This document shows positions 4,948-6,076 of a stretch of 6,076 bases of DNA, in pieces. The DNA lies in contig DAHUZD010000126.1 of NCBI GenBank assembly GCA_027306745.1, positions 1 through 6,076 of the forward strand, given 5' to 3'. A program made the translations under genes and the position numbers. Positions within the stretch are counted from its first letter, which is position 1. Each line of letters opens with the position of its first letter. This DNA comes from Acidobacteriaceae bacterium. GTDB lineage: Bacteria > Acidobacteriota > Terriglobia > Terriglobales > Acidobacteriaceae. The notes beneath the pieces are model-generated. The model was not told where the DNA came from. It saw only the letters and a list, made by a program, of their open reading frames with translations, and did no database searches.

Positions 4948-6076
4948 GTGTTTGCGCACTCAGTTGCACTTCCCGCGGAACAGAACACGGAAGAGTGGCA
5001 GGCGATCTGGCCGACTCTGCCCACGAGCGCGGCTGTCTTCGCATTGCGTGGCGCAGCGGAATCCACATCTGCTCAACCGGAAGCCTACATCGCCAAAACA
5101 GCCAATCTGCGCTGGCGCATGCAGCGGTTGCTCACTCCAAATGCCGCCGCATCCAAGCGGCTGCACCTGTCTGGCCGCGTGCGGAGATTGGAGTACACGC
5201 AGACCGGCTCCAGTTTTGAGACAGCCCTGCTGCTCTATCGAGCAACCCACGCGGCCTATGGTGAACGCGCGCACAAACGCCTGCATCTGCGCCTACCCGC
5301 CGTGTTGCGACTGGCGTGGGAGAATGCCTATCCGCGCGTGTACGCCACCAGTCGCATCTCTCGGCGCGGCTTGGAGCACACCTTCGGGCCATTTCCATCG
5401 CGCGCGGCGGCGGAGCGGTTTCTTGAAGAGATGCTGAACCTCTTCCTGCTGCGCCGCTGCGTGGACGATCTCGCGCCCGATCCAAAATTCCCCGGCTGCG
5501 TCTACTCCGAAATGAAAATGTGTCTGGCTCCCTGCTTCCAAGGCTGCACCGATGCGCGCTATGCCACAGAGGCAGACGCCGTGCGCGCATTTTTGCAGAC
5601 GCGCGGGGCTGAACTGCTTGCCACGTTGGAGCAGGAGCGCACAGCTGCTGCCGCCGCGCTGGAGTTTGAACGAGCCGCGCAAATCCACGCCCGTCTGCAA
5701 AAAGCGCAGGCCGCCGCGCAACTCTGCCCGCCCCTGGTGCACCCCCTGTCACAGTTGGACGCGCTGATCGTGCAGCAGGCCGCACCCTCCTCGGAGCCAG
5801 CAACTACGGTTGCGCTCTTCCTGCTCCGCGCCGGGCGCATCTCCGGTCCGGTTGCATCCGCCGTTGAGCAGCAGGCCCTGCGCGTTGCCTGCGAAACCCT
5901 GGCTGCACAGGCGCAATCCACGCCGACCAACACCGAGGAACTGGCCGACCATCTGGCGTTGCTCGCGCGCTGGTACTATCGCCCGGCAGCAAAACGCACT
6001 GGAGAAATTTTCTTCCGCGCTAAAGATGAAGAATTCCCCTGGACGAAAATTTTGCGCGGCGCGATGCGCGTTCTGG
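4948..6076 (+). CDS. UvrC-like protein with degenerate GIY-YIG domain, Cys cluster and UVR motif (3' end outside window)
   Basis: The frame is open to the window end, giving 376 visible codons. I chose GTG 4948 because the domain starts soon after and TACAAT precedes it; an in-frame ATG at 4834 would translate repeat DNA. Residues about 22-100 match the UvrC GIY-YIG domain: PTSAAVFALRG replaces the usual P..PGVY, AYIAKTANLRWRMQRLL replaces YVGKa.dLr.R, and Arg57 is kept. LEHTFGPFPS (143-151) matches the UvrC GPY segment. Cys171, 184, 192 and 196 match the UvrC Cys cluster, which binds a [4Fe-4S] cluster in E. coli UvrC. A UVR motif, ALEFERAAQIHARLQKA, lies near 237-253. The part after about residue 260 resembles the UvrC linker; no RNase H-like nuclease or HhH domain is reached. 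UvrC makes the dual incisions of nucleotide excision repair in the cytosol. With GIY lost, the role here is uncertain: a UvrC/Cho relative, possibly structural or regulatory. Confidence 0.85.
   Translation, partial: MFAHSVALPAEQNTEEWQAIWPTLPTSAAVFALRGAAESTSAQPEAYIAKTANLRWRMQRLLTPNAAASKRLHLSGRVRRLEYTQTGSSFETALLLYRATHAAYGERAHKRLHLRLPAVLRLAWENAYPRVYATSRISRRGLEHTFGPFPSRAAAERFLEEMLNLFLLRRCVDDLAPDPKFPGCVYSEMKMCLAPCFQGCTDARYATEADAVRAFLQTRGAELLATLEQERTAAAAALEFERAAQIHARLQKAQAAAQLCPPLVHPLSQLDALIVQQAAPSSEPATTVALFLLRAGRISGPVASAVEQQALRVACETLAAQAQSTPTNTEELADHLALLARWYYRPAAKRTGEIFFRAKDEEFPWTKILRGAMRVL

Noticed and set aside
4707..5219. 170-residue plus-strand open frame over the repeats and the start of the UvrC-like gene
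   Set aside because: It is mostly translated repeat and an out-of-frame reading of the UvrC-like gene; no domain is recognisable.
4913..5437. 174-residue plus-strand frame overlapping the UvrC-like gene
   Set aside because: It is Arg/Pro/Cys-rich with no family match, while the frame beginning at 4948 shows GIY-YIG-like, Cys-cluster and UVR motifs.

Overview
The window is about 6.1 kb of GC-rich, gene-dense bacterial chromosome. Its gene types, its GC-rich codon use and its GTCATTC(T/C)GAGCG...GAATC intergenic repeats suggest an Acidobacteriota (Terriglobia-like) genome. That assignment is an inference without a database search. I see no phage, plasmid, IS transposase, tRNA, rRNA or CRISPR array.

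Layout: (1) 1-732, plus strand: the 3' part of a DegP/HtrA-family serine protease with the catalytic Ser and one C-terminal PDZ domain. (2) 751-1215, minus strand: a GatB/YqeY-domain protein, convergent with the protease and only 18 bp from it. (3) 1216-1337: a divergent promoter region. (4) 1338-2531 and 2565-4184, plus strand: a two-gene unit of a class V PLP aminotransferase and a long-form D-3-phosphoglycerate dehydrogenase (SerA), closed by a strong intrinsic terminator. (5) 4245-4613, plus strand: an FmdB-type zinc-ribbon protein with a serine-rich tail. (6) 4614-4947: a 334-bp non-coding gap dominated by a long imperfect inverted repeat and a third copy of the same core repeat. (7) 4948 to the window end, plus strand: a UvrC-like protein that keeps the Cys cluster and UVR motif but has an eroded GIY-YIG nuclease domain.

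The clearest functional unit is the aminotransferase-serA pair. SerA oxidises 3-phosphoglycerate to 3-phosphohydroxypyruvate, and the adjacent aminotransferase is well placed to convert that to phosphoserine, standing in for classical SerC. The ACT domain of SerA suggests serine feedback. The other genes are housekeeping or stress functions with no obvious link to this pair.

The points most worth a second look are the degenerate UvrC-N-like protein, the ~180-bp inverted repeat beside its start, and two genes (the aminotransferase and the UvrC-like gene) with TACAAT 6-9 nt before the start codon and no Shine-Dalgarno, which suggests leaderless transcripts. Nothing here clearly amounts to a new multi-gene system.
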